Positions 56,226 to 64,000 of a DNA stretch of 64,000 nucleotides are shown here, one piece after another. The DNA is from Agromyces cerinus subsp. cerinus (GTDB lineage Bacteria > Actinomycetota > Actinomycetes > Actinomycetales > Microbacteriaceae): NCBI RefSeq assembly GCF_900142065.1, contig NZ_FSRJ01000001.1, forward strand, positions 620,001-684,000, given 5' to 3'. Each line of letters begins with the position of its first letter. Positions within the stretch are counted from its first letter, which is position 1. Position numbers and translations under genes: made by a program. Below the pieces are notes generated by a model. It searched no databases and had not been told where the DNA came from. It saw only the letters and a list, made by a program, of their open reading frames with translations.

Positions 56226-57710
56226 TCACCAGTCGGCGCGCGAGTAGTCCTTCAGGAACACGCCGGTGACGTCTTCGCCGGCCTCGCCGCGCACGATGGG
56301 GTCGTAGACCCGTGCGGCGCCGTCGACGAGGTCGAGCGGGGCGTGGAAGCCTTCTTCAGCGAGGCGCACCTTGGTGGGGTGCGGGCGCTCGTCGGTGATC
56401 CAGCCCGTGTCGACGCTCGTCATGAGGATGCCGTCGGCGAGCATCTCCTTCGCGCTCGTGCGGGTGAGCATGTTCATGGCCGCCTTCGCCATGTTGGTGT
56501 GCGGATGCCCCGGCCCCTTGTAGCCGCGACTGAACACGCCCTCCATGGCCGAGACGTTCACGATGTAGGTCCGACGAGCGGATGACGCGGCGAGCGACGC
56601 GCGCAGGCGGCTCACGAGGATGAACGGCGCCGTCGTGTTGCAGAGCTGCACCTCGAGCATCTCGAGCGGATCGACATCCTGCACGACCGCGCTCCAGCTG
56701 TTCTCGTGGTGCAGGTCGGGCACGAGACCGCCGGCGTCGATCGCGGTGCGGTCGGCGAGCTTCGCGAGCGAGCTCGAACCGGGGGCGAGCGCGAGCGCCG
56801 TGAGGTCGTCGGCCGTCATGGTGCCGGCGAAGAGGCCCGATGAGAGCACCGGGTGGCTCGACACCGAGTCGGCGAGCGCGAGCGGGTGCGCGTCGTTCGT
56901 GTGGCCGAAGCTGACGAGCTCGGGCATCGGGCCGTCGGGCAACGGTGACAGCTCGGCCTCGACGAGCGGCGAGTAGGAGCCGGGGGAGCGGCGCACGGTC
57001 TGCGCGGCGTTGTTGATGAGGATGTCGAGCGGCCCCTGCGCGGCAACGTCGTCGGCGAGCGCGATGACCTGGGCGGGGTCGCGCAGGTCGATGCCGACGA
57101 TCTTCAGGCGGTGCAGCCAGTCGCCGGCATCGGGCATCGCGGCGAACCGCCGGGCGGCGTCGCGCGGGAACCGCGTCGTGATCGTCGTGTGCGCGCCGTC
57201 GCGCAGGAGGCGCAGCGCGATGTACATGCCGATCTTCGCGCGACCGCCGGTGAGGAGGGCCCGCTTGCCGGTGAGGTCGGTGCGGGCGTCGCGCTTGGCG
57301 TGGCTCATGGCCGCGCAGCTCGGGCAGAGCTGGTGGTAAAAGGCGTCGACGAGCGTATAGCGCTGCTTGCAGATGTAGCAGGGGCGGGCGACCTGCAGTT
57401 CGCCGGCGGTGCGGGCGTCGGTGCCGCTCACGAGGTCGGCGCCTCGGGTCTCGTCGTCGATGCGGGTCGGCGCGCCCGTCGCCGTCGCGGCGATCACGGC
57501 GCGGTCGGCGTCTTGGATGACGCGCCGCTTCTGGAGCCGGCGCGCGACCTTGACCGCCTTGAACATCTTGGCCGTGGCGTGGCGCACGGTCTCGAAGTCG
57601 GGGTCGTCCTCGTCGAGTTCGCTGAGTGCGGCGAGCACCCGCAGGGTCGTCTCGAGATCGCGCGCGTCGATGGTGGGCGCGCTGACGGAGGCGGAGGCGT
57701 CGGAGGGCAT
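56226..57710 (-). CDS. Atypical short-chain dehydrogenase with zinc ribbon
   Basis: The 494-residue protein has an N-terminal helical region (1-105), a zinc ribbon 'CYICKQRYTLVDAFYHQLCP' with 'CPSC' (about 110-132) and an SDR domain: 'LTGGRAKIGMYIALRLL', 'ILINNAAQ', Ser in 'IVNVSAMEG'. The usual YxxxK is 'TNMAK' (T405, K409) so the catalytic Tyr is missing. It is much longer than a classical SDR (250). Other members of the family with 'HPHTNMAKAA' exist by recollection. Its stop lies 4 nt from the disrupted lipoprotein gene. Confidence 0.85.
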   Translation of the reverse strand: MPSDASASVSAPTIDARDLETTLRVLAALSELDEDDPDFETVRHATAKMFKAVKVARRLQKRRVIQDADRAVIAATATGAPTRIDDETRGADLVSGTDARTAGELQVARPCYICKQRYTLVDAFYHQLCPSCAAMSHAKRDARTDLTGKRALLTGGRAKIGMYIALRLLRDGAHTTITTRFPRDAARRFAAMPDAGDWLHRLKIVGIDLRDPAQVIALADDVAAQGPLDILINNAAQTVRRSPGSYSPLVEAELSPLPDGPMPELVSFGHTNDAHPLALADSVSSHPVLSSGLFAGTMTADDLTALALAPGSSSLAKLADRTAIDAGGLVPDLHHENSWSAVVQDVDPLEMLEVQLCNTTAPFILVSRLRASLAASSARRTYIVNVSAMEGVFSRGYKGPGHPHTNMAKAAMNMLTRTSAKEMLADGILMTSVDTGWITDERPHPTKVRLAEEGFHAPLDLVDGAARVYDPIVRGEAGEDVTGVFLKDYSRADW

Positions 57711-57811
57711 CCGACGATTCTACGGGCCGGTACCCCGCGATCGCCTGTGTACCGCTGTGCCGTACGCAAGCGAGCAAGCACGCGCGCTCGCCGCCGGAGT
57801 AGCGTGACGCC

Positions 57812-58804
57812 ATGAGCACCAGCACCGATGCATCCGCGTCGACCGCCGACCGGTACCGCTCGTTCGCCGAGGTCGAGGCGCGCGGCATGTCCGCCACCTA
57901 CGAGGCGTGGGCAGCGGGAGTGGCGACGGATGCTTCGACGCTCGCCCTCATCGACGAGTTGCCGCCGCCGAAGCGGCAGCCCAACCTCGTCTTCTCGGCC
58001 GCGCGCCTGCTCGGCGCCCCGAGCGGTGCCTATCCGGCATTCGCCGAGTGGCTCGCCGAACACTGGGGCGCGGTGCGCGAGGTCGCGCTGACCCACGCGA
58101 CGCAGACCAACGAGGCTGCGCGCTGCGCGTTGCACCTGCCAGTACTCGGCAGTATCGAGGGCCCGATCGCACTGATCGAGGTCGGGGCATCCGCGGGGCT
58201 CTGCCTCTACCCCGACCGGTACAGCTACCGCTATGCGGGCCATCCGCAGCTCGACCCCGTCGACGGGCCGAGCGCCGTCGTGCTCGACTGCGAGCTGCGC
58301 GGAGACGTGCCGACGCCGGTGCCCGCCGGCATGCCCGAGGTCGTGTGGCGCGCAGGCATCGACCTGCACCCGCTCGACGTGCGGTCGGCCGCCGATGTCG
58401 ACTGGCTCGACGCGCTGGTGTGGCCCGAGCACGACGACCGCCGGGCCCGGCTGCGTGCCGCCGCCGAGATCGCGGCCCGCACCCCGCCGCTCCTCGTCAG
58501 CGGCGACCTCAACGAGCATCTCGCCGCGCTCGCCGCATCCGCTCCCTCCGATGCCACGCTCGTCGTCTTCCACACGGCCGTGCTCATGTACCTCGATGAG
58601 GCGGGCCGTGATGCGTTCGTCGAGCAGGTGAGCGAGCTGCCCGGTCACTGGCTCTCGGTCGAGGGGCGAAGCGTGGTCCGCGGCATCCGCGTGCGCGACG
58701 ACGTGCCCAACGAGAGCAGCGACCTCGTGCTCGCCGTCGACGGGGTGCAACGCGCCTGGGCGCACCCGCACGGGCGTGCGGTCACGTGGGCGGCGAATCC
58801 ATAG
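57812..58804 (+). CDS. DUF2332 family protein
   Basis: The 330-residue protein fits DUF2332: N-terminal 'YRSFAEVEARGMSATYEAWA', 'QPNLVFSAARLLGAP', 'QTNEAARCALHLPVL', 'LIEVGASAGLCLYPDRY' and C-terminal 'LVVFHTAVLMYLDEAGRDAF'. The family resembles methyltransferases in fold (GASAGL loop) but no activity is established. It is divergent from the SDR and ends 9 nt before rpiB, so it may lead the operon. Confidence 0.85.
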   Translation: MSTSTDASASTADRYRSFAEVEARGMSATYEAWAAGVATDASTLALIDELPPPKRQPNLVFSAARLLGAPSGAYPAFAEWLAEHWGAVREVALTHATQTNEAARCALHLPVLGSIEGPIALIEVGASAGLCLYPDRYSYRYAGHPQLDPVDGPSAVVLDCELRGDVPTPVPAGMPEVVWRAGIDLHPLDVRSAADVDWLDALVWPEHDDRRARLRAAAEIAARTPPLLVSGDLNEHLAALAASAPSDATLVVFHTAVLMYLDEAGRDAFVEQVSELPGHWLSVEGRSVVRGIRVRDDVPNESSDLVLAVDGVQRAWAHPHGRAVTWAANP

Positions 58805-58813
58805 ACTTGGCGC

Positions 58814-59356
58814 ATGCGCATCCACATCGCGACCGACCACGCCGGCCTCGAATTCAGCCGCACGCTCGTCGATCACCTGACCAACGGCGGTCACGAGGTC
58901 GTCGACCACGGACCGGCGGAGTACGACGCCCTCGACGATTACCCGGCGTTCTGCATCAACGCAGCCCTCGGGGTCGCGCGCGATCAGGCATCGGGCGTGC
59001 GCGCACTCGGCGTGGTGTTCGGCGGTTCGGGCAACGGCGAGCAGATCGCGGCCAACAAGGTCCGCGGCATCCGCGCGGCCCTCGTCTGGAGCATGGACAC
59101 CGCGATGCTCGCCCGTGAGCACAACGACGCCAATGTCATCTCGATCGGAGCCCGCCAGCACACCGTGCAGGAGGCGATCCGGTACATCGACGCCTTCATC
59201 GCCGAGCCCTTCTCGGGCGACGAGCGCCACGTGCGCCGCATCGCCCAACTCGCCGAGTACGAGACGACGGGCGACATCGCGGGCAAGGGCGTCGATGCTT
59301 CGACAGGCTCAGCACAGGCTGAGGATGCTTCGACAGGCTCGACCAGCGGACTCTGA
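58814..59356 (+). CDS. rpiB: Ribose-5-phosphate isomerase B
   Basis: The 180-residue enzyme interconverts ribose 5-phosphate and ribulose 5-phosphate. 'ATDHAGLEF' opens the Rossmann fold, 'FGGSGNGEQIAANKVRGIRA' is the phosphate site, and 'ISIGARQHT' is conserved. Normal RpiB ends near residue 158; here the extra tail (about 159-180) is DASTGSAQAE-DASTGSTSGL, encoded by two 30-bp repeat units. It lies in an operon with nei. Confidence 0.93.
   Translation: MRIHIATDHAGLEFSRTLVDHLTNGGHEVVDHGPAEYDALDDYPAFCINAALGVARDQASGVRALGVVFGGSGNGEQIAANKVRGIRAALVWSMDTAMLAREHNDANVISIGARQHTVQEAIRYIDAFIAEPFSGDERHVRRIAQLAEYETTGDIAGKGVDASTGSAQAEDASTGSTSGL
59294..59340. repeat. Tandem 30-bp repeat in rpiB 3' end
   Basis: GATGCTTCGACAGGCTC occurs at 59294-59310 and again at 59324-59340, a 30-bp period that keeps the reading frame. 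The core TTCGACAGGCTC is the same as in the intergenic repeat at 39386. In the protein it gives two 'DASTGS' blocks. Confidence 0.9.
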
Positions 59357-59357
59357 C

Positions 59358-60368
59358 GTGCCCGAGGGTCACTCCGTCCACCGCATCACCCGGCAGTTCG
59401 AGCGCAACTTCGTCGGGCACGTCGTGCGCGCGTCGAGCCCGCAGGGGCGATTCGCCGCGGGCGCGGCCGAGATCGACGGCCGGCGCATGACCGATGCCCG
59501 GGCCGTGGGCAAGCAGATGTTCCTCGGCTTCGAGGGCGACGTCTGGCTGCGCGTGCACCTCGGCATGTACGGGGCGTGGGACTTCGCCGGCGAGATCCTG
59601 ATGGATGCCACGATCGCCTCGGCGAACGGGCGCATGGGTCAGACGAACCAGGCCGGCACCTTCCTCGACCGGCCGAACCCCGATGCCGTCGTCTTCGACT
59701 CGGCCGGCGAGAACTCGCTGCAGTCGATCGGCGCGCCCCGCAAGACCCGACTGCGCATGTCGGAGTCCGAGAAGGAGAAGGACGGCAACGGCCTCGACAC
59801 CTTCCCGCCCGAGCCCATCGGCCAGGTGCGGGTGCGGCTCCTCACCGACACGATCTGCGCCGACCTGCGCGGTCCGACCGCCTGCGAGGTGCTCGACCCG
59901 GCCCAGGTCGAGGCTGTCGTCGGCCGCCTCGGACCCGACCCGCTGCTCGATGACGGGCCCGAGGCCGAAGAGCGTTTCACCCGCAGGATCCTGAAGACGG
60001 CGACCCCGATCGGCCTCCTGCTCATGGACCAGAACGTGGTCGCGGGCATCGGCAACGTGTACCGGGCCGAACTCCTCTTCCGCGCCAAGCAGAACCCGCA
60101 CACACCCGGCAAGCTCGTGCCCGAGGAGCACGTGCGTCACCTGTGGCGCGACTGGGCGAAGCTGCTGCGCATCGGTGTCGAGACGGGTCAGATGATGACC
60201 ATGGACGACCTCGACCCCGAGGCGTACCGCGCCGCGATGGCCAGCCGCGACGACCGGCACTGGGTGTACAAGCGCGAGGGTCTGCCGTGCCGGGTCTGCG
60301 GCACCAACATCGTGCTCGAGGAGATGGGCGCCCGCAAGCTCTACTGGTGCCCCTACTGCCAGGCATGA
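59358..60368 (+). CDS. nei: Formamidopyrimidine-DNA glycosylase family (Nei-like)
   Basis: The 336-residue base-excision enzyme starts GTG-CCC-GAG, so after Met removal Pro2 and Glu3 are the catalytic N terminus ('PEGHSVHR'). H2TH residues ('LLMDQNVVAGIGNVYRAELLF', split: LLMDQNVVAGIGNVYR) and the C-terminal zinc finger 'CRVC' with 'CPYC' are complete. It removes oxidised bases and nicks DNA. GTG 59358 is 1 nt after rpiB; longer frames upstream overlap rpiB and are rejected. The length exceeds Fpg (270), as for actinobacterial Nei2. Confidence 0.93.
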   Translation: MPEGHSVHRITRQFERNFVGHVVRASSPQGRFAAGAAEIDGRRMTDARAVGKQMFLGFEGDVWLRVHLGMYGAWDFAGEILMDATIASANGRMGQTNQAGTFLDRPNPDAVVFDSAGENSLQSIGAPRKTRLRMSESEKEKDGNGLDTFPPEPIGQVRVRLLTDTICADLRGPTACEVLDPAQVEAVVGRLGPDPLLDDGPEAEERFTRRILKTATPIGLLLMDQNVVAGIGNVYRAELLFRAKQNPHTPGKLVPEEHVRHLWRDWAKLLRIGVETGQMMTMDDLDPEAYRAAMASRDDRHWVYKREGLPCRVCGTNIVLEEMGARKLYWCPYCQA

Positions 60369-60413
60369 CCGAGACCCGCCGGGCCTGACCGAGACATCCG
60401 CCGAAGGAGCCGC

Positions 60414-61058
60414 ATGCGCCAGAACCCCAGTTTCACCCTTGCGAGCGACGACGGAGTGAAGCGCCTCGTGCGCGAGCACCCGTGGATGACGATCGTCAGC
60501 ATGACGGATGCCTCGGGCCTCGTCGCCTCGCACTACCCGGTGCTGCTCGACGAGACGGCCGACGGCATCGCACTGCTCACCCATGTCGGTCGCCCCGATG
60601 AGATCGTGCACGAGCTCGGCCGTCACGAGGTGATGATCATCGCCCAGGGGCCGCACGGATACATTTCACCCGGGTGGTACGACGCGAAGCCCGCAGTGCC
60701 GACCTGGAACTTCGTCTCCGCCCACCTGTACGGCACCCCCGAACTACTCTCGGACGCTGAGAACCTGCGGGTGCTCGAAGCGCTCGTCGATCACTTCGAA
60801 GACCTGATGCCCGAGCCCCGGCGCATGCGCGGCACCGCCGAGAACGCCGAGTACGCCGACCGCATCGCCGCGGGCACCGTCGGGCTGCGCATCCCGATCA
60901 CGCGGTATGTCGCGAAGAACAAGATGAGCCAGAATCGCCCGGTCGAGACCGTCGAGCGCATCATCGCCGAACTCGACGGCGACGGCCCGTACGCGAGCGC
61001 CGCGCTCGCCGCGGAGATGCGCCGCACGCACGAGGCGATGCGGGCGGCCAGGGCATGA
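60414..61058 (+). CDS. FMN-binding negative regulator PaiB-like
   Basis: The 214-residue protein matches the PaiB/FMN-binding split-barrel family: 'ASHYPVLLDETADGIALLTH', 'PHGYISPGWYDAKPAVPTWN', 'VSAHLYGTPELL' and 'KNKMSQNRP' near the C terminus. In Bacillus PaiB represses sporulation and protease genes; in actinobacteria the role is unknown. ATG 60414 follows GAAGGAGCCGC. The stop overlaps the amidohydrolase ATG (ATGA). Confidence 0.9.
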   Translation: MRQNPSFTLASDDGVKRLVREHPWMTIVSMTDASGLVASHYPVLLDETADGIALLTHVGRPDEIVHELGRHEVMIIAQGPHGYISPGWYDAKPAVPTWNFVSAHLYGTPELLSDAENLRVLEALVDHFEDLMPEPRRMRGTAENAEYADRIAAGTVGLRIPITRYVAKNKMSQNRPVETVERIIAELDGDGPYASAALAAEMRRTHEAMRAARA

Positions 61059-62602
61059 GTGCGGCGGCGAACAGCTCGCTCGGGCCCGCCGGCGCGACGG
61101 ATGCCGCCGAGCCCTTGATTCTCGCCGGCGCACGGCTGCCCGGCGCCGACGAGGTCGTCGACCTGCACCTCGCCGGAGGCCGCGTCGTCTCGGTGGCGCC
61201 GACCGGTGAGACTCCGGCAGGGGAGGAGTCGCCCGGCGGCATCCGTCGTCTCGATCTCGATGGGCGCTTCGTCGTGCCGGGCCTCCACGACCGGCACGTG
61301 CACTTCTCCCAGTGGGCCATGGTCTCGCGCCGGCTCGATCTGGCCGGTGCGGAGTCGGCGGCGGCCGTCGCGCGTCTCGTCGGGGCATCCGTCGACCGCG
61401 GCGACCATGAGGTGATCGGCTTCGGCTACCGCGACGGCCTCTGGGCCGACGCCCCGACCCGTGCGGTGCTCGACGCGGTCTCGGGCGAGGTGCCCGTGGT
61501 GCTCGTCGCCGCAGATCTGCACGCCTGCTGGCTGAACTCCGCCGCCGTCCGCCGGTACGGCGTGAGTGATGGGCTCGCCGGCACGAGTGGAGTGCTCCGC
61601 GAAGACGACTGCTTCCGGCTCGTGCGCGAGATCGACGACGTCGCCGACACCGTGCTCGACGGATGGGTGGCCGATGCCGCGCACCGGGCAGCCGCCCGAG
61701 GTGTGGTCGGCGTCACCGAGTACGAGATGCGGTGGAACCGCGATGACTGGGCGCGCCGGGTCGCAGGGGGAGTCGACGCGCTGCGCGTGTCGTTCGGCAT
61801 CTACACGCAGCACCTCGACCGCGCGATCGCCGAGGGGCTCCGCACCGGCGACGAGGTGTCCGGCACTTCAGGGCTCGTCACAGTGGCCGGCTACAAGGTC
61901 ATCACCGACGGCTCGCTCAACACGCGCACCGCGTGGTGCTTCGACCCGTATCCCGGCCTCGGCGCCGCCGAACACCCGTACGGGCTCGCGACCGTGGCGT
62001 ACGACGAGCTCGTGCCGCTCATGCGCCGCGCCCATGGGGCCGGCATCACCCCGGCGGTGCACGCCATCGGCGACCAGGCCAACGCCCGGGTGCTCGATGC
62101 GTTCGAAGTGGTCGGATGCACCGGCTCGATCGAGCACGCGCAATTGCTGCGCCGCGACGACGTCGCCCGGTTCGCACGGCTGGGCATCGTCGCGAGCGTG
62201 CAACCCGAGCACGCCATGGACGACCGCGACGTCGCCGAACGCTACTGGGCGGGGCGCACCGACCGGGCGTTCATGCTCGCCGATCTCGCAGCGGCGGGCG
62301 TCGAACTCGCCCTCGGCTCCGATGCGCCTGTCGCGCCGCTCGACCCGTGGGTCGCGATCGCGGCAGCCGTCGGTCGCACCCGCGACGGGCGCGAGCCGTG
62401 GCATCCCGAACAGGCGATCGAAGCACGTGCCGCGCTCGCCGCGTCGACCGGCGGGCAGGGAACGACGGTGCGCACGGGAATGCGCGCTGATCTCGCCGTG
62501 CTCGAGCTCGACCCGTACGCGGCATCCGTCGACGAACTGCGCACCATGCCGGTTGCCGCGACCCTGCTCGGCGGACGCATCACACACTCGGTGCCGGCGT
62601 AG
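61055..62602 (+). CDS. Amidohydrolase family 3 (YtcJ-like)
   Basis: The 515-residue protein has the metal-binding amidohydrolase barrel: 'GLHDRHVHFSQW' (HxH), 'GSLNTRTAW', 'HAIGDQANARVLDAFE' and 'LGSDAPVAPLDPW'. Family members hydrolyse exocyclic amides or esters; the substrate is not predictable. ATG overlaps paiB stop. The end is followed by the AT-rich interval with fic operators. Confidence 0.9.
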   Translation: MSAAANSSLGPAGATDAAEPLILAGARLPGADEVVDLHLAGGRVVSVAPTGETPAGEESPGGIRRLDLDGRFVVPGLHDRHVHFSQWAMVSRRLDLAGAESAAAVARLVGASVDRGDHEVIGFGYRDGLWADAPTRAVLDAVSGEVPVVLVAADLHACWLNSAAVRRYGVSDGLAGTSGVLREDDCFRLVREIDDVADTVLDGWVADAAHRAAARGVVGVTEYEMRWNRDDWARRVAGGVDALRVSFGIYTQHLDRAIAEGLRTGDEVSGTSGLVTVAGYKVITDGSLNTRTAWCFDPYPGLGAAEHPYGLATVAYDELVPLMRRAHGAGITPAVHAIGDQANARVLDAFEVVGCTGSIEHAQLLRRDDVARFARLGIVASVQPEHAMDDRDVAERYWAGRTDRAFMLADLAAAGVELALGSDAPVAPLDPWVAIAAAVGRTRDGREPWHPEQAIEARAALAASTGGQGTTVRTGMRADLAVLELDPYAASVDELRTMPVAATLLGGRITHSVPA

Positions 62603-62656
62603 CGGCGGAGTCTGCACGCGGCGGCCATGCGGGATCACACTCCGCCATGGCCGAGG

Positions 62657-62722
62657 TATGAAATATCGTCCTGATTCATAAAATACTCGCTAACTCTTAT
62701 GAAGTTCAGTCATTTCTCATAA
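62657..62722. promoter_or_regulatory. Paired TATGAA/TTCATA inverted repeats before fic
   Basis: Half-sites are TATGAA at 62657-62662 with TTCATA at 62675-62680, and TATGAA at 62698-62703 with TCATAA at 62717-62722. The result is two inverted repeats of similar spacing (12-13 nt) in an AT-rich stretch that differs from the GC-rich surroundings. AAAAT follows two of the right half-sites. The likely binder is the winged-helix domain of the Fic protein itself. Confidence 0.6.
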
Positions 62723-62762
62723 AATGGCGGAGGTGGACTCTGAATCCGTACGAGGAGAGCTG

Positions 62763-63956
62763 ATGAGCGCAACCGACCCCTGGCCGGCCATCGGCGCCGA
62801 GACCCTCGACTGGCAGAGCCGATACGCCGAGTCGTCACTGCTCGAGCGATACAGCCCGCGGCCGCAGACCTACGAGGCCGCGGTACCGCCGCTCATCTCC
62901 GAGCGTGCGCTGCGGCTGAGCCCTGGAACCGCCGCGCTCGCGCGCGCGGCCGAGAATGAGCTCATTCGCTTCGACGCGTCGCTGAACGACGAGATGACCG
63001 GGTTCGCGCCGCTGCTGCTGCGGTCCGAGGCTGCCGCGTCATCGCAGATCGAACACCTCTCCGCCAGCGCCCGGGCGATCCTGACCGCCGAGATCGGGGA
63101 CACGGGCAAGCGGAACGCTACCGAGATCGTGGGGAACACCCGGGCGATGCAGTCCGCCCTCGCCCTCGCCGACGAGCTCACGTCGGAATCCGTGCGCACG
63201 ATGCACCGAGTCCTCATGGACGGCACGAACCATACGCCAGGGGAGTGGCGCACCGAGCCCGTGTGGATCGGCACGAGCGCACGCAGCCCCGTCGGTGCGA
63301 CGTTCGTCGCCCCAAGGCACGAACGGGTGTCCGGACTCATGGATGATGTGATGGCCTTCGCCAGGCGGGACGACCTCCCGGTTCTCGCACAAGTCGCCGT
63401 CGCGCACGCCCAGTTCGAGACCATCCACCCCTTCACCGACGGCAACGGCCGCACCGGGCGCGCGCTCGTGCAGTCGATGCTCCGTGGCAAGGACATCACC
63501 CGCTCCGTGACCGTCCCGGTCTCCGCCGGGCTCCTCACCGACGTGAACGCGTACCACGACGCGCTCATCGCCTACCGCGCGGGCGACATCGGGCCGATCA
63601 TCGAGCAGATGGCCATCGCCGGTGACGATGCGATCCACAACGCCCGCACCCTCATCGCCCAGCTGCGCGAGACGACAGCCGGGTGGCGCGAGACCGTGAA
63701 GCCGCGCCGCGGCTCCCAACTCGAGAAGGTGCTCGACTACGCGGCCCGGCAGCCCGTATTCACCGCAGCCACGGCCTCCGCGGATCTCGGCATCGGGACG
63801 ACGAACGTCTACCCGCATCTGCGGAGGCTCGCAGAGTTCGGCATCCTCGAGCAGAAGTCCGAGTACAAGATGGGCCAGGTCTGGCGCTCCGACGAGGTGC
63901 TCGTCGCGCTCGACCAGTTCGCGGAGCGTGCCGGCCGCCGACGGAACCGACCCTGA
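62763..63956 (+). CDS. Fic family protein with C-terminal winged helix
   Basis: The 397-residue protein has the Fic motif 'HPFTDGNGRTGR' (about residues 222-233), an N-terminal Fic_N domain, and an inhibitory-type helix 'ASSQIEHLSASA' (S-x3-E) upstream. It should transfer AMP from ATP to a protein target. A C-terminal winged helix (about 325-390, 'FTAATASADLGIGTTNVYPH') suggests DNA binding, so self-regulation through the upstream palindromes is likely. ATG 62763 has GAGGAG upstream; ATG 62724 (13 codons earlier) lies inside the palindromic region. Confidence 0.93.
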   Translation: MSATDPWPAIGAETLDWQSRYAESSLLERYSPRPQTYEAAVPPLISERALRLSPGTAALARAAENELIRFDASLNDEMTGFAPLLLRSEAAASSQIEHLSASARAILTAEIGDTGKRNATEIVGNTRAMQSALALADELTSESVRTMHRVLMDGTNHTPGEWRTEPVWIGTSARSPVGATFVAPRHERVSGLMDDVMAFARRDDLPVLAQVAVAHAQFETIHPFTDGNGRTGRALVQSMLRGKDITRSVTVPVSAGLLTDVNAYHDALIAYRAGDIGPIIEQMAIAGDDAIHNARTLIAQLRETTAGWRETVKPRRGSQLEKVLDYAARQPVFTAATASADLGIGTTNVYPHLRRLAEFGILEQKSEYKMGQVWRSDEVLVALDQFAERAGRRRNRP

Positions 63957-63973
63957 AGCGACCACGGTGACTC

Positions 63974-63989
63974 CGGGGGAAAACCCCCG
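63974..63989 (+). terminator. Short hairpin after fic
   Basis: CGGGGG (63974-63979) pairs with CCCCCG (63984-63989) around AAAA. It follows the fic stop by 17 nt; no U tract follows within the visible 11 nt, so it is only a possible terminator. Confidence 0.4.
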
Positions 63990-64000
63990 CCTCGATTCGG

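Overview
The window is GC-rich, actinobacterial DNA. Gene content (oligoribonuclease beside tRNA-His, EttA, a group II truncated globin, two large PepN-type aminopeptidases, a DUF2332 protein) and scattered 'TTCGACAGGCTCA'-type repeats suggest a member of the Microbacteriaceae, close to Agromyces or Microbacterium. This placement is an inference from gene families, not from a search.

Region 1 (about 1-27.78 kb) is the right-hand part of a siphovirus prophage. It holds a phage tRNA, a metallophosphoesterase, a string of tiny Cys-rich proteins, a papain-like amidase and two HNH endonucleases. The late operon follows in the usual order: terminase small and large subunits, portal, MuF-like protein, scaffold, capsid, four or five head-tail connector genes, major tail protein, frameshifted tail chaperones, tape measure, distal tail and hub, fibres, M23 endolysin and holin-like proteins. 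A small regulatory region and a tyrosine integrase close it. The integrase points away from the 3' end of a tRNA-His gene, which forms the right attachment site. The left attachment site, repressor and replication genes are outside the window. One gene breaks the pattern: a lipoprotein encoded on the opposite strand between the tail chaperones and the tape measure (14661-15023), a probable lysogeny-expressed cargo gene (moron).

Region 2 (27.8-52.96 kb) is host chromosome. It carries orn, tRNA-Arg, a CPA2 antiporter, nadE, an aldo/keto reductase, an SSB-like protein, ettA, thioesterases, a DUF2231/Rieske pair, a steroid-dehydrogenase-like flavoprotein, glbO with mscS, and two pepN paralogues on either side of a two-component/ABC-transporter operon.

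Region 3 (53.1-56.2 kb) is a plus-strand island of small membrane, lipoprotein and unknown genes between two minus-strand genes. At least two of these genes look broken by frameshift or nonsense changes, so the island looks like decaying accessory DNA.

Region 4 (56.2-64 kb) holds an atypical SDR with a zinc ribbon, a DUF2332 gene, an rpiB/nei pair, paiB, an amidohydrolase and a Fic-wHTH gene. The Fic gene has paired TATGAA/TTCATA inverted repeats in its AT-rich promoter.

The points most worth a second look are the antisense lipoprotein in the tail operon, the A7 -1 frameshift site, the repeat family that has entered coding sequences in frame (pepN and rpiB), the possible fic operators, and the 113-nt tRNA-like molecule with extra hairpins.
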